A stretch of 64,000 nucleotides of DNA from Oscillospiraceae bacterium. Lineage in GTDB: Bacteria > Bacillota > Clostridia > Oscillospirales > Oscillospiraceae. The DNA lies in the NCBI GenBank assembly GCA_022846075.1, contig AP025582.1, forward strand, positions 2,232,001-2,296,000. The letters run 5' to 3'. The translations under genes were made by a program, and so were the position numbers. This document shows, one piece after another, positions 21,127 to 29,494 of the stretch. The notes under the pieces were generated by a model, which saw only the letters and a list, made by a program, of their open reading frames with translations, had not been told where the DNA came from and searched no databases. Each line of letters opens with the position of its first letter. Position 1 is the first letter of the stretch.

Positions 21127-21456
21127 ATGGAAACAAAAACCTGCCCCGCCTGCGGCGGGACGCTGAACTTGAAGCTTCAAAAGCTGGATGTGGGCAGCGA
21201 CGGCTGGAGCCCTCTGATGGCGGTCCTCTCGGAAAGCCTCACCGTGGACGTCTACGCCTGTCCCAAGTGCGGGAAGGTGGAGCTCTATCTGCCCGAGACG
21301 GAGGAAGGGGCCTTTTCGGAGATCCCCGACGGCCCACTGCCCTCCGAAGCCGAGATTGAGACCATGGCCAGGGGCCAGGGCTCCGGGGAGAAGCCCGCCC
21401 CCAAAAAGAAGGGCTTCTTCCGCCGTGACAAAGATAAACCAGGCTGGGAGCTCTGA
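21127..21456 (+). CDS. Zinc-ribbon protein, tandem paralogue 3
   Basis: A 109-residue, shorter member of the family. The first knuckle is CPACGGTLNLKLQKL, the second VDVYACPKCGKVELYLP at about 43-59, then PLPSEAEIE and a Lys-rich tail ending DKPGWEL. VDVYxCPxCGKxE is shared with the separate zinc-ribbon gene at 43362, so four family members exist in this window. GGAGG precedes the ATG. It is 46 bp before pyrK. Confidence 0.75.
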   Translation: METKTCPACGGTLNLKLQKLDVGSDGWSPLMAVLSESLTVDVYACPKCGKVELYLPETEEGAFSEIPDGPLPSEAEIETMARGQGSGEKPAPKKKGFFRRDKDKPGWEL

Positions 21457-21502
21457 GCCCCGGCCCATTCCCCAACAAACCTTCGGAAAGTGGTGATCCC
21501 CT

Positions 21503-22279
21503 TTGATCGTGGAAACCAAATGCCCCATCGTCTATAAAGATACCCCCAGCGCCCATGCCGTCCGCATGGAGCTGGAGGTAGGCTGGATGGTGGCCCAATC
21601 CTTCCGCTCCCCCGGCCAGTTCGTCCATATCAAGTGCGGCCACTCCCGGCTCCTCCGCCGCCCCATTTCGGTCTGCACCTGCCAAAGTGACGATCCCGCC
21701 GACCTGCTGACCATCGTCTTTGAGGTCCGGGGAGAGGGCACCGAATGGCTGGCCCGGCGGGAGGTGGGAGAGTCCCTGGACGTGCTGGGCCTGCTGGGCA
21801 ACGGCTTCCAGATGGATCCCAAGAGCCGCTGCCTCCTGGTAGGGGGCGGCATCGGCGTCCCCCCCATGCTGGGCTGCGCCCAGTACGCCAACGGGAACTG
21901 CGACGCCGTCCTGGGCTTCCGGGACGCCGGCCACGCCCTTCTGGTCAAGGAGTTCCAGGCCCACTGTCCCACGGTGGCCGTGGCCACGGAGGACGGGAGC
22001 CTGGGGGAAAAGGGGTTCGTCACCGGGCCCATGGAGGCCCTTTTGGCCACCCATTCCTATGACGCCGTCCTCTGCTGCGGGCCCAAGCCCATGCTGAAGG
22101 CGGCTGCCGCCCTGGCCAAGGCCCACGGGGTGCCCTGCCAGGTGTCCCTGGAGGAGCGGATGGCCTGCGGCGTGGGGGCCTGCCTGGGCTGCGCGGTCCA
22201 GATGGCCGACGGGACCATGAAACACGTGTGCAAGGACGGGCCGATTTTTGACGCTTCGGAGGTGGACTGGAATGGCTGA
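21503..22279 (+). CDS. pyrK: Dihydroorotate dehydrogenase electron-transfer subunit
   Basis: A 258-residue iron-sulfur flavoprotein that passes electrons from the PyrD subunit to NAD. The N-terminal FAD domain has RRPISVC (about 50-56) and the NAD domain GGGIGVPPM. The C-terminal 2Fe-2S cluster motif is CGVGACLGC with a further Cys in HVCKDGP. TTG 21503 is used as start; the site GGTGAT upstream is weak, so it is the least certain start in the operon. It overlaps pyrD by 8 bp. Confidence 0.93.
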   Translation: MIVETKCPIVYKDTPSAHAVRMELEVGWMVAQSFRSPGQFVHIKCGHSRLLRRPISVCTCQSDDPADLLTIVFEVRGEGTEWLARREVGESLDVLGLLGNGFQMDPKSRCLLVGGGIGVPPMLGCAQYANGNCDAVLGFRDAGHALLVKEFQAHCPTVAVATEDGSLGEKGFVTGPMEALLATHSYDAVLCCGPKPMLKAAAALAKAHGVPCQVSLEERMACGVGACLGCAVQMADGTMKHVCKDGPIFDASEVDWNG

Positions 22280-23183
22280 TATGCGGGTGAACCTCTGCGG
22301 GGTGGAGCTGAAAAACCCCGTCACCGTGGCCTCCGGCACCTTCGGCTTTGGCCGGGAGTACGGGGCGTTTTACGACATCTCCCGGCTGGGAGGCATCAGC
22401 GTCAAGGGCCTCACCCCCCTGCCCCGGAACGGAAACCCCTCCCCCCGCATCGCCGAGACCCCCATGGGGATGCTCAACTCCGTGGGACTGCAGAATCCGG
22501 GGGTGGACGCCTTTATCGCCCACGAGCTGCCCGAGCTGCGGCGGCATGACATCACCGTCATCGCCAATATCTCCGGGAACACCCCGGAGGAGTACGGCGA
22601 GATGTGCGAAAAGCTGTCGGCGGCGGGGGTGGACATGATCGAGGTCAACATCTCCTGCCCCAACGTGAAGGCCGGGGGGCTGGCCTACGGCACCCGGCCC
22701 GAGCTGGCCGCCGAGGTCACCGCCGTGGCCAAGGCCCACTCTGCCGTGCCCGTGATGGTGAAGCTCTCCCCCAACGTCACCGACATCACCGAGATCGCCC
22801 GGGCGGTGGAGGGGGCGGGGGCGGACGCCGTCAGCCTCATCAACACCCTCCGGGGCATGGTCATTGACGTAAAGACCCGCCGCCCCATCTTAAAGATGAA
22901 CACCGGCGGCCTCTCCGGCCCCGCCGTGCTGCCTGTGGCGGTGCGGATGGTCTGGGAGGTCCACAATGCCGTGAAGGTGCCCATCCTGGGCATGGGGGGC
23001 ATCTCCAGCGGGTCCGACGCCGCCCAGATGATGCTGGCGGGGGCCTCCGCCGTAGCTGTGGGAGCCGCCACCTTTGCCGATCCCTTCGCCCCCGTCAGGG
23101 TGCTGGAGGAGCTGGAGGCCATCTGTGACGCCCAAGGACTGAAAAGCGTCACGGAGCTCACCGGGGCCGTACAGCCCTGGTAG
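22272..23183 (+). CDS. pyrD: Dihydroorotate dehydrogenase catalytic subunit, NAD-dependent type
   Basis: A 303-residue FMN barrel enzyme oxidising dihydroorotate to orotate. VASGTFGFG and GISVKGLT near the N-terminus, the catalytic-loop Cys in NISCPNVKAGG, and GMGGISSGSDAAQMMLAGA near the FMN phosphate site identify the class 1B enzyme that works with PyrK. ATG 22272 lies within the end of pyrK and follows GGAGGTG. PyrE is not in the window, so this operon lacks at least one pathway step. Confidence 0.95.
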   Translation: MADMRVNLCGVELKNPVTVASGTFGFGREYGAFYDISRLGGISVKGLTPLPRNGNPSPRIAETPMGMLNSVGLQNPGVDAFIAHELPELRRHDITVIANISGNTPEEYGEMCEKLSAAGVDMIEVNISCPNVKAGGLAYGTRPELAAEVTAVAKAHSAVPVMVKLSPNVTDITEIARAVEGAGADAVSLINTLRGMVIDVKTRRPILKMNTGGLSGPAVLPVAVRMVWEVHNAVKVPILGMGGISSGSDAAQMMLAGASAVAVGAATFADPFAPVRVLEELEAICDAQGLKSVTELTGAVQPW

Positions 23184-23221
23184 GGCCGCGCCAATCCAAA
23201 CACAGAGAGGAACCTGAAGCA

Positions 23222-24358
23222 ATGACCCGAATCTACATCATCCGCCACGCGGAGGCCGAGGGCAACCTCTACCGCCGGATCCACGGCTGGTACGACAGCC
23301 GCATCACAGAAAACGGCAAGCGGCAGATCGCCGCCCTGGAGCACCGCTTCCAGTCCATCCACATCGACGCCGCCTACGCCAGCGACCTGCGGCGCACGCA
23401 GACCACCGCTCAGGCCGTGGTCCGTCCCAAGGGGCTGGAGCTCCATATCGAGCCGGACCTCAGGGAGATCGGTATGGGCGTCTACGAGGACAAGACCTTC
23501 GGCGATCTGGCCTATCACGATCCCGAGGGCCAGCGGCTTTTCGTCACCTGTTCTCCCCAGTGGGACCCCCAGGGGGGAGAGACCTTCGCCCAGGTGGCCC
23601 AGAGGGTCACCACCGCCGTCTTTCGCATCGCCAGAGCCTACCCGGACCAGACGGTGGCGGTCTTCAGCCACGGCACCGCCATTCGCTGCCTCCTCTCCTC
23701 CCTCCGGGGCAAACACCCCCACGAGACCCCGGAGCTGGGCCACTGTGAGAACACCGGCGTCTCCTGCCTGGAGACCGACGGGGAGCGGGTCAGCGTCCTC
23801 TTCGAGAACGACGCCTCCCACCTGCCCGAGGAGATCGCCACCATGGCCCGGCAGAAGCGGGCCATGTCCACCGGCTCCTTCCCTCTCGTGTGCTGGTTCC
23901 GCCCCCTGGACATGGACCGGGAGGCCCAAATCTATTTCGAGGCCAGAAAAGACGCCTGGCAGGACATCCACGGCAGCCTTCAAAACTTCGACGGCCCCGG
24001 CTTCCTGGCGGAGGCCCGGGGCCAGTGGGACGCCGACCGCCGGGCAGTGGAGTGCGTCATGCTGAGGGACCAGGTCATCGGCGTCCTCCAGATGGCCACC
24101 CTGCGGGACGCGGACCAGGGCGTGGGCTACGTCCCCTTCGTCTACCTGAAGCCCGATTACCGCCGCCGGGGCATCGGAGTCCAGCTCATCGGAGAGGCGG
24201 TCTGCGCCTACCGGGCCCTGGGCCGGGACCGCCTGCGGCTGCGCTGTGCCCCCGATAACCACCTGGCCCAGCGTTTTTACAAGCGCTACGGCTTTGTGCG
24301 GATCGGCCAGGCCCCCGGCTCCAGGGTCCCTCTGGATCTGCTGGAAAAGGAAATTTGA
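23222..24358 (+). CDS. Histidine phosphatase-GNAT acetyltransferase fusion
   Basis: A 378-residue two-domain protein. Residues 1-200 form a phosphoglycerate-mutase-like phosphatase: RHAEAEGN at 8-15 with the catalytic His, SDLRRTQTTA, and the second His in VFSHGTAIR. Residues about 225-378 form a GNAT acyltransferase with the acetyl-CoA loop YRRRGIGVQL and the late NHLAQRFYKRYGF motif. A dephosphorylating and an acylating activity in one chain suggests sequential action on one metabolite, which cannot be named. GAGAGGAA precedes the ATG. Last gene of the pyr unit, ended by a terminator. Confidence 0.88.
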   Translation: MTRIYIIRHAEAEGNLYRRIHGWYDSRITENGKRQIAALEHRFQSIHIDAAYASDLRRTQTTAQAVVRPKGLELHIEPDLREIGMGVYEDKTFGDLAYHDPEGQRLFVTCSPQWDPQGGETFAQVAQRVTTAVFRIARAYPDQTVAVFSHGTAIRCLLSSLRGKHPHETPELGHCENTGVSCLETDGERVSVLFENDASHLPEEIATMARQKRAMSTGSFPLVCWFRPLDMDREAQIYFEARKDAWQDIHGSLQNFDGPGFLAEARGQWDADRRAVECVMLRDQVIGVLQMATLRDADQGVGYVPFVYLKPDYRRRGIGVQLIGEAVCAYRALGRDRLRLRCAPDNHLAQRFYKRYGFVRIGQAPGSRVPLDLLEKEI

Positions 24359-24384
24359 GAGAGGGCTTCGCCCTCTCTCTTTTC
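24357..24384 (+). terminator. Terminator of the pyr operon
   Basis: GAGAGAGGGC pairs with GCCCTCTCTC around a TTC loop, followed by T4. It begins at the stop codon of the phosphatase-GNAT gene. Confidence 0.85.
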
Positions 24385-24472
24385 TATCCCCACGCGTTCG
24401 CCAAAAACGCCGAAAGTTCTTCCTCTTTTTTGTTTAAAACATAAATTTTGAATTTTCTCCTTCTTTCGCCTG

Positions 24473-24501
24473 TTTACGAACCGGGCTTTGCCGTATATAA
24501 T
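24473..24501 (+). promoter_or_regulatory. Promoter of the Na/Pi cotransporter gene
   Basis: TTTACG (24473-24478) and TATAAT (24496-24501) are separated by 17 bp. The roughly 75-nt leader contains a small hairpin AACGGC-N7-GCCGTT; no known riboswitch was recognised. Confidence 0.7.
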
Positions 24502-24579
24502 TAGCGTGAACGGCATTTCCAGCCGTTTACAAGAACCATACCAAATCTTGACATTTTTGTCAGTTCTGGAGGCTAGCTC

Positions 24580-26376
24580 TTGGACATTTCAAATGTGATC
24601 TCCATGTTGGGAGCCATCGCGCTGTTCCTCTTCGGCATGTCCACGATGACCGACGGCCTGGAAAAGCTCTCCAGCGGCCGGCTGGAAGGGATCCTGGAGA
24701 AGCTGACCAACAACGTGTTCAAGGGGGTCCTCCTGGGCGCCCTGGTCACCGGCCTCATCCAGAGTTCCGCGGCCACCACCGTCATGTGCGTGGGCTTCGT
24801 CAACGCCGGCATCATGAAGCTGGAGCAGACCGTGGGCATCATCATGGGCGCCAACATCGGCACCACCGTCACAGCCCAGCTCCTCCGTCTGGGCAACATC
24901 TCCTCGGACAACGCCTTCATGGCCCTTTTGAAGCCCTCCTTCCTGGGGCCCATCCTGGCCATCGTCGGCGTGGTCTTTTACATGTTCATCAAGGGCGGCC
25001 GGAAAAAGAACATCGGACAGATCGTGCTGGGCCTGGGCATCCTGTTCATCGGCATGAACACCATGACCGTGGCGGTGGCCCCCCTCCAAGACCTGCCGGA
25101 GTTCCAGTCCCTCTTTACCGCCTTCTCCAATCCCCTGCTGGGCGTGGTGGTGGGCGCCGCGGTCACAGCCCTCCTCCAGAGCTCCTCGGCCTCCATGGGC
25201 ATCCTCCAGGCCATCTCCACCACCGGCGTGGTCCGCTTCAACATCGCCATCCCCCTCATCATGGGCCAGAACATCGGCACCACCGTGACGGCCCTGCTCT
25301 CCAGTATCGGGGCCAGCAAAAACGCCAAGCGGACCGCCATGATCCACCTGTTTTTCAACATCATCGGCTCCCTCTTTTTCCTGGTGGTCCTTTACGCCGG
25401 GAACGCCATGCTGGCCTTTCCCTTCTGGGAGAACGTGATGGACATGGGCTCCATCGCCAACCTCCATCTGCTGTTCAACGTGGCCTGTACCGCCCTGCTG
25501 CTCCCCTTCAACAAGGTCCTGGTGCGGCTGGTGGAGCGGATCATCCCGGGCGGCTCCGAGGTGCGGGAGGTCTCCGTCCTGGACGAGCGCTTCCTCGCCT
25601 CCCCCTCCCTGGCCCTGGAGCGGGCCCACGACGCCGTCATCCAGATGGGCCTCTACGCCCAGGAGAATTACCGCACCGCCGTGGAACTGCTGGGCCATTA
25701 CGATCTCAAAAAGCTGGAGCGGCTCAACGAGACCGAGATCGCCCTGGACAAGATGGAAAACGCCCTGGACAACTATCTGGTAAAGCTCACCGACCGTGCC
25801 CTCACCCCCCAGGAGAACATCAAGATCTCCGAGCTGCTGCACACCCTGTCCGACTTCGAGCGGATCGGCGACTACTCGGTGAACGTGGCCGAGTGCGCCA
25901 CCGCCCTGCACAACAAGGGCATCGTTTTCTCCAATATCGCCAAGCGGGAGCTGAAAGCCCTCACCGACGCGGTGGACGAGACCATTGAAAAGGCCCTGGA
26001 GTGCTACCGGGAGCGCTCTTACGACCTCTCCCTCCAGGTGGAGCCCTTAGAGGAGGTGGTGGACCTGATGCGGGACGACCTGCGGGCCCGGCACATCGAA
26101 CGGCTCAAATCCGGCGCCTGCACCATTGAGCTGGGCACCCAGTTTTTAGAGCTGCTCATCAACCTGGAGCGTATCTCCGACCACTGCTCCAACATCGCCA
26201 TCGGCATCCTTCACCAGACCGCCCCCAAGGGCAACCTGGTCCTTACCGACACCCACGCCTATACCCACGAGCTCCACCACGGCCACAACCCGGAATTTGA
26301 GCTCATGTTCGCCGCCGCCAAAGCCAGATATTACGACCCCCTCATGGAGGCGGAACCCCCTCTGGGAGAGGAATGA
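24580..26376 (+). CDS. Na/phosphate cotransporter with C-terminal PhoU domain
   Basis: A 598-residue membrane protein. The transporter part (about 1-320) has two inverted PNaS repeats, each with the QSS signature: GLIQSSAATTVM near 55 and ALLQSSSASMGIL near 195. The C-terminal part (about 345-560) is a PhoU-like helical bundle with ERIGDYSVNVAE and ERISDHCSNIA, which bind metal clusters in PhoU. The likely role is sodium-driven phosphate movement with built-in regulation. Start is TTG 24580 with GGAGG 8 bp upstream. Monocistronic with its own promoter and terminator. Confidence 0.93.
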   Translation: MDISNVISMLGAIALFLFGMSTMTDGLEKLSSGRLEGILEKLTNNVFKGVLLGALVTGLIQSSAATTVMCVGFVNAGIMKLEQTVGIIMGANIGTTVTAQLLRLGNISSDNAFMALLKPSFLGPILAIVGVVFYMFIKGGRKKNIGQIVLGLGILFIGMNTMTVAVAPLQDLPEFQSLFTAFSNPLLGVVVGAAVTALLQSSSASMGILQAISTTGVVRFNIAIPLIMGQNIGTTVTALLSSIGASKNAKRTAMIHLFFNIIGSLFFLVVLYAGNAMLAFPFWENVMDMGSIANLHLLFNVACTALLLPFNKVLVRLVERIIPGGSEVREVSVLDERFLASPSLALERAHDAVIQMGLYAQENYRTAVELLGHYDLKKLERLNETEIALDKMENALDNYLVKLTDRALTPQENIKISELLHTLSDFERIGDYSVNVAECATALHNKGIVFSNIAKRELKALTDAVDETIEKALECYRERSYDLSLQVEPLEEVVDLMRDDLRARHIERLKSGACTIELGTQFLELLINLERISDHCSNIAIGILHQTAPKGNLVLTDTHAYTHELHHGHNPEFELMFAAAKARYYDPLMEAEPPLGEE

Positions 26377-26381
26377 TACAA

Positions 26382-26421
26382 AGGACGCCCCGGACAGATG
26401 TCCGGGGCGTCCTCTCTTTTT
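26382..26421. terminator. Bidirectional terminator between convergent genes
   Basis: A perfect 15-bp stem (AGGACGCCCCGGACA and its complement) around a GA loop, followed by CTCTTTTT on the plus strand. It separates the cotransporter gene from the convergent fumarase gene. Confidence 0.9.
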
Positions 26422-26430
26422 CCCTCTGAT

Positions 26431-26991
26431 TCAAACTCTGCGGTACTGCGCCTTCCCGCTCTCGTAAAGGTTGGCGCCGGAGGCGTCGATGGCCACGGTG
26501 AGAGGCAGATCCAGCACCTCCATCCGCTTCACCGACTCGCACCCCAAATCGTCGAAGGCAACCACCTCCGCCGACTGGATGCACTTGGCGATGAGGGCCC
26601 CCGCCCCGCCCACGGCGGCGAAATAGGCCGCCTGGTTGCGGACAATGGCGTCGATGACCCCCTGGTCCCGCTCCCCCTTGCCGATCATGGCCGCCAGACC
26701 CAGGTCCAGGAGCCGGGGGGCGAAGGCGTCCATCCGCCCCGCCGTGGTGGGGCCGCAGGCGCCCACCGCCATCCCCTGCTGGCCGGGGGTGGGGCCGGCG
26801 TAATAGATGACGGCGTCCCTGATGTCGATGGGCAGGGGCCTGCCGGCGTCCAACAGCTCAAAAAAACATTTATGGGCGGCGTCCCGGGCCGTATAGATGA
26901 CGCCCGACAGCAGCACCCGGTCTCCGGCCCGGAGGGCGGGCAGGGCGGCGCGGAGCCCGGCGGTGGTCAGGCGCTTTGCCTCCCCGCTCAT
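26431..26991 (-). CDS. Class I fumarate hydratase, beta subunit
   Basis: A 186-residue protein matching the C-terminal (beta) part of oxygen-sensitive class I fumarases and tartrate dehydratases. Recognisable motifs are GDRVLLSGVIYTARDAAHK, YYAGPTP, GACGPTTAGRMD and MIGKGERD. The beta subunit carries no cluster cysteines; the alpha subunit holds the 4Fe-4S centre. No alpha subunit lies next to it, so it must be encoded elsewhere or this is a lone hydro-lyase subunit with another partner. It overlaps the DivIVA-like gene by four bases (ATGA). Confidence 0.88.
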   Translation of the reverse strand: MSGEAKRLTTAGLRAALPALRAGDRVLLSGVIYTARDAAHKCFFELLDAGRPLPIDIRDAVIYYAGPTPGQQGMAVGACGPTTAGRMDAFAPRLLDLGLAAMIGKGERDQGVIDAIVRNQAAYFAAVGGAGALIAKCIQSAEVVAFDDLGCESVKRMEVLDLPLTVAIDASGANLYESGKAQYRRV

Positions 26992-27668
26992 TTCTCCTCC
27001 AAAGGGAGGGGCTGGGGGGCCTTGGGGCCGGACAGGGTCTCCACAGTCTCCTGCAGGGCCTTCAGGGCCGCGTCATGGGCATCGAACTCCCGGGAAATGC
27101 CCTCCAGGCTTTGGTTCACCCGGTCCAGCTCCCCGGAGGCGTGGGTGATGGTGGCGTCCAAATCAGCCCGCAGGCGGCTGTACGCCGACTGGAGCTTGCC
27201 GAACCAGCACTCCATCTCCGCCTTGGTCTTTTTCACCTTGGCCTGGGCCTCCTGCTCGATGGCCTGAGCCCGGCCGTGGGCCTCCAGCTCGATGCCGGCG
27301 GTGCGGTCCTTGATGGCCTCATATGAGGCGGCGGCGGGGGTCAGCTTCTTGACCTCCTGGGTCAGTCCCGCCACCTGGGCGGCCAGATCGGCCCGCTCGG
27401 CGCTCAGCTTGGACAAAGAGGCCTCCCGGTCCGCCAGGTCGGCGGCCAGACGCTTGTTCTCCTCTTCCAGGGTAGACAGCCGCTTCTCCTCCGCGGACGC
27501 CTTCTCCTCGGCCTCCGCCTTCCCCTTTTTGGCCTCCTCCAGCTCCCGCTGGAGGGCGGAGAGCTTCTCCGCCTGTTCCCGGGCGCTGGTCTCCAAATAG
27601 GTCAGCACGTCCTGCTTCTGGAAGCCGCCGAAGGCCGCCGTGCGGAACTGCAGCTCTGTCTCGTTCAT
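26988..27668 (-). CDS. DivIVA-like coiled-coil protein
   Basis: A 226-residue protein. The first 25 residues (FRTAAFGGFQKQDVLTYLE) carry the DivIVA/GpsB-type membrane-targeting motif with a Gly-Phe pair. From 30 to about 110 runs an uninterrupted Glu/Lys/Ala-rich coiled coil, followed by a second helical part. Such proteins bind curved membrane at septa and poles. Translational coupling with the fumarase beta gene is odd and may only reflect compact genome layout. GGGGAA lies before the ATG. Confidence 0.75.
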   Translation of the reverse strand: MNETELQFRTAAFGGFQKQDVLTYLETSAREQAEKLSALQRELEEAKKGKAEAEEKASAEEKRLSTLEEENKRLAADLADREASLSKLSAERADLAAQVAGLTQEVKKLTPAAASYEAIKDRTAGIELEAHGRAQAIEQEAQAKVKKTKAEMECWFGKLQSAYSRLRADLDATITHASGELDRVNQSLEGISREFDAHDAALKALQETVETLSGPKAPQPLPLEEK

Positions 27669-27706
27669 GGAGGGTTCCCCCTTATTTCTACAAATTGAGA
27701 TATATT

Positions 27707-27735
27707 ATCATATCACATTTTTTTCCCGGTGACAA
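27707..27735 (-). promoter_or_regulatory. Promoter of the DivIVA-like/fumarase unit
   Basis: Minus-strand TTGTCA (27735-27730) and TATGAT (27712-27707) are separated by 17 bp. Confidence 0.65.
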
Positions 27736-27905
27736 CCGGACAAAACCGCCCTTTCTTTCCCGATATTTTCCGCTGATAAGCCCCGGCGGTTTGAATCAGT
27801 CCATTGTGGGAAATCCGTTTGTATGTTAGTATTGAGTGAATCAAACATCATCCCCGGCAGAGAAAGCACACGCGGCAAACCGGAAATGCGCATGGGAGAA
27901 TTATT

Positions 27906-28319
27906 ATGTATGAAAGAATGCTTGATAAGCAGACCAGGCCAACCTTCGATGATATGGTCGCATACTGCGGCAAGGGTATGGAGCTGTTTGTCCGAATCAA
28001 TGAGTGGCTGTCAGATGTGTGTCACACGACCCAGGAGATTTCTTTTCCCTATGGAAACAACTATGGCTGGGCAGTCGCTCACAGAAAAAAGAAAAAGCTG
28101 ATCTGCAACGTGTTTGCGGAGAATGGCGCCTTTACCGTTATGATTCGGTTGTCAAATAACCAATTTCATATGGTATATGACCAGATGGAAAAAGAAACGC
28201 AGGCCTGCATCGACAGCAGATACCCCTGTGGTGACGGCGGCTGGCTACATTACCGAGTGACCAGCGAGGCTCATTTCTGTGATATACAAAAGATGCTGGA
28301 AATGAAGTGCGCATCCTGA
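27906..28319 (+). CDS. DUF3788-family protein
   Basis: A 137-residue soluble protein of unknown function. FPYGNNYGWAVAHRKKKKLICNVFAENGAF followed by MIRLSN and a C-terminal GGWLHYRV segment is the pattern of DUF3788 proteins. GGGAG is 7 bp upstream of the ATG. The gene and its surroundings (about 27700-28440) are clearly less GC-rich and use more A/T-ending codons than neighbours, which suggests recent acquisition. It stands alone between two GC-rich units; the 28320-28569 gap holds no clear gene. Confidence 0.75.
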   Translation: MYERMLDKQTRPTFDDMVAYCGKGMELFVRINEWLSDVCHTTQEISFPYGNNYGWAVAHRKKKKLICNVFAENGAFTVMIRLSNNQFHMVYDQMEKETQACIDSRYPCGDGGWLHYRVTSEAHFCDIQKMLEMKCAS

Positions 28320-28569
28320 ACTGCAATTATTCATTGATGCAGGCCATCAAACAGCAGGCGGCCCCGCGAGGGTGCCCGTCTGCTTTGCGCATTTCCACGG
28401 CAGGTCTGCAAACGATGCTTGTCGTATAAAATTCAAAAAGGGAGAGACCACATATCCCCTCCGATCTTTGCCGGCACCGTCCCCCCTCCCTCTCCCAACT
28501 GAGCAAGAATGGTCGAGCGTCTTTTTCCCCGATCCGCTATGATGAGAACGTCCACAGGAGGTGACAGAG

Positions 28570-29442
28570 ATGACAGATCAGATCGAGGCCGTCCAGCGGA
28601 TGCAGGATTATATCGAGGACCACCTGGCCGAGGAGATCACCCTGGCGGACCTGGCCGGGGCCGCCCGCTTCTCCCCCTGGTACTCCGCCCGGCTCTTCCG
28701 GACCCACACGGGTCTGGCCCCGGCGGACTACATCCGCCGCCTGCGGCTGGCCCGCTCCGCCCTGCGGCTGCGGGACGAGGGGTGCCGGATCACCGACGTG
28801 GCCTACGAGATGGGCTTTGGCAGCGTGGACGGTTACCAGCGGGCCTTCCGGCGGGAATTCGGCCGCAATCCCCGGTCCTACGCCGAAGAGCCGGGTCCCC
28901 TGCCTCTCTTCACCCCCTACGGCGTCAAGTTCAGGGAATTATGGAAGGAGACGAGCCACATGGAAGAGGTTAAAAGCGTATTTATCCAGCTGGTGGACAA
29001 GCCCGCCCGGAAGGTCATCTGCAAACGGGGCGTCCGGGCAGCGGATTACTGGAGCTACTGCCAGGAGGTGGGGTGCGATGTGTGGGGCATCCTCACCAGC
29101 ATGAGATCCATCTCGGGGGAGCCGGTGTGTCTGTGGCTGCCCCGGCGCTACCGGAAGCCGGGCACCTCGGAGTATGTGCAGGGGGTGGAGGTGGACGCCG
29201 GGTATGACGGCCCGGTGCCGGAGAGCTTCGACGTCATCGACCTGCCCGCCTGCCACTATCTGATGTTCCAGGGGGAGCCCTTTGCCGAGGAGGACTACTG
29301 CCAGGCCATCCAGGCCCTTCAAACCGCCATGGACCGCTATGACCCGTCGGTCATCGGCCGCCGCTGGGACGACGACAGCCCCCGCATCCAGCTGGAGCCC
29401 GTCGGCTCCCGGGGTTACATTGAACTCAGGGCGGTAGAGTAA
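28570..29442 (+). CDS. AraC-family regulator with GyrI-like effector domain
   Basis: A 290-residue regulator with the DNA-binding domain first. Residues 5-105 hold two AraC helix-turn-helices (ITLADLAGAARFSPWYSARLF and ITDVAYEMGFGSVDGYQRAFRREFG). Residues about 140-290 form a GyrI-like small-molecule-binding domain of the type found in multidrug-sensing regulators (VDAGYDGPVP, CHYLMFQGEPF). ATG 28570 is chosen because AGGAGGT lies 7 bp upstream. No efflux gene adjoins it, so its regulon is unknown. A terminator follows at once. Confidence 0.88.
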   Translation: MTDQIEAVQRMQDYIEDHLAEEITLADLAGAARFSPWYSARLFRTHTGLAPADYIRRLRLARSALRLRDEGCRITDVAYEMGFGSVDGYQRAFRREFGRNPRSYAEEPGPLPLFTPYGVKFRELWKETSHMEEVKSVFIQLVDKPARKVICKRGVRAADYWSYCQEVGCDVWGILTSMRSISGEPVCLWLPRRYRKPGTSEYVQGVEVDAGYDGPVPESFDVIDLPACHYLMFQGEPFAEEDYCQAIQALQTAMDRYDPSVIGRRWDDDSPRIQLEPVGSRGYIELRAVE

Positions 29443-29482
29443 ACCAGAAAGAGGACGGCCGTAAGGCCGTCCTCTTTCTGGT
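29443..29482. terminator. Bidirectional terminator
   Basis: A perfect 18-bp stem (ACCAGAAAGAGGACGGCC and its complement) with a GTAA tetraloop between two convergent genes. Confidence 0.85.
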
Positions 29483-29494
29483 CTGAGGCCCTCT

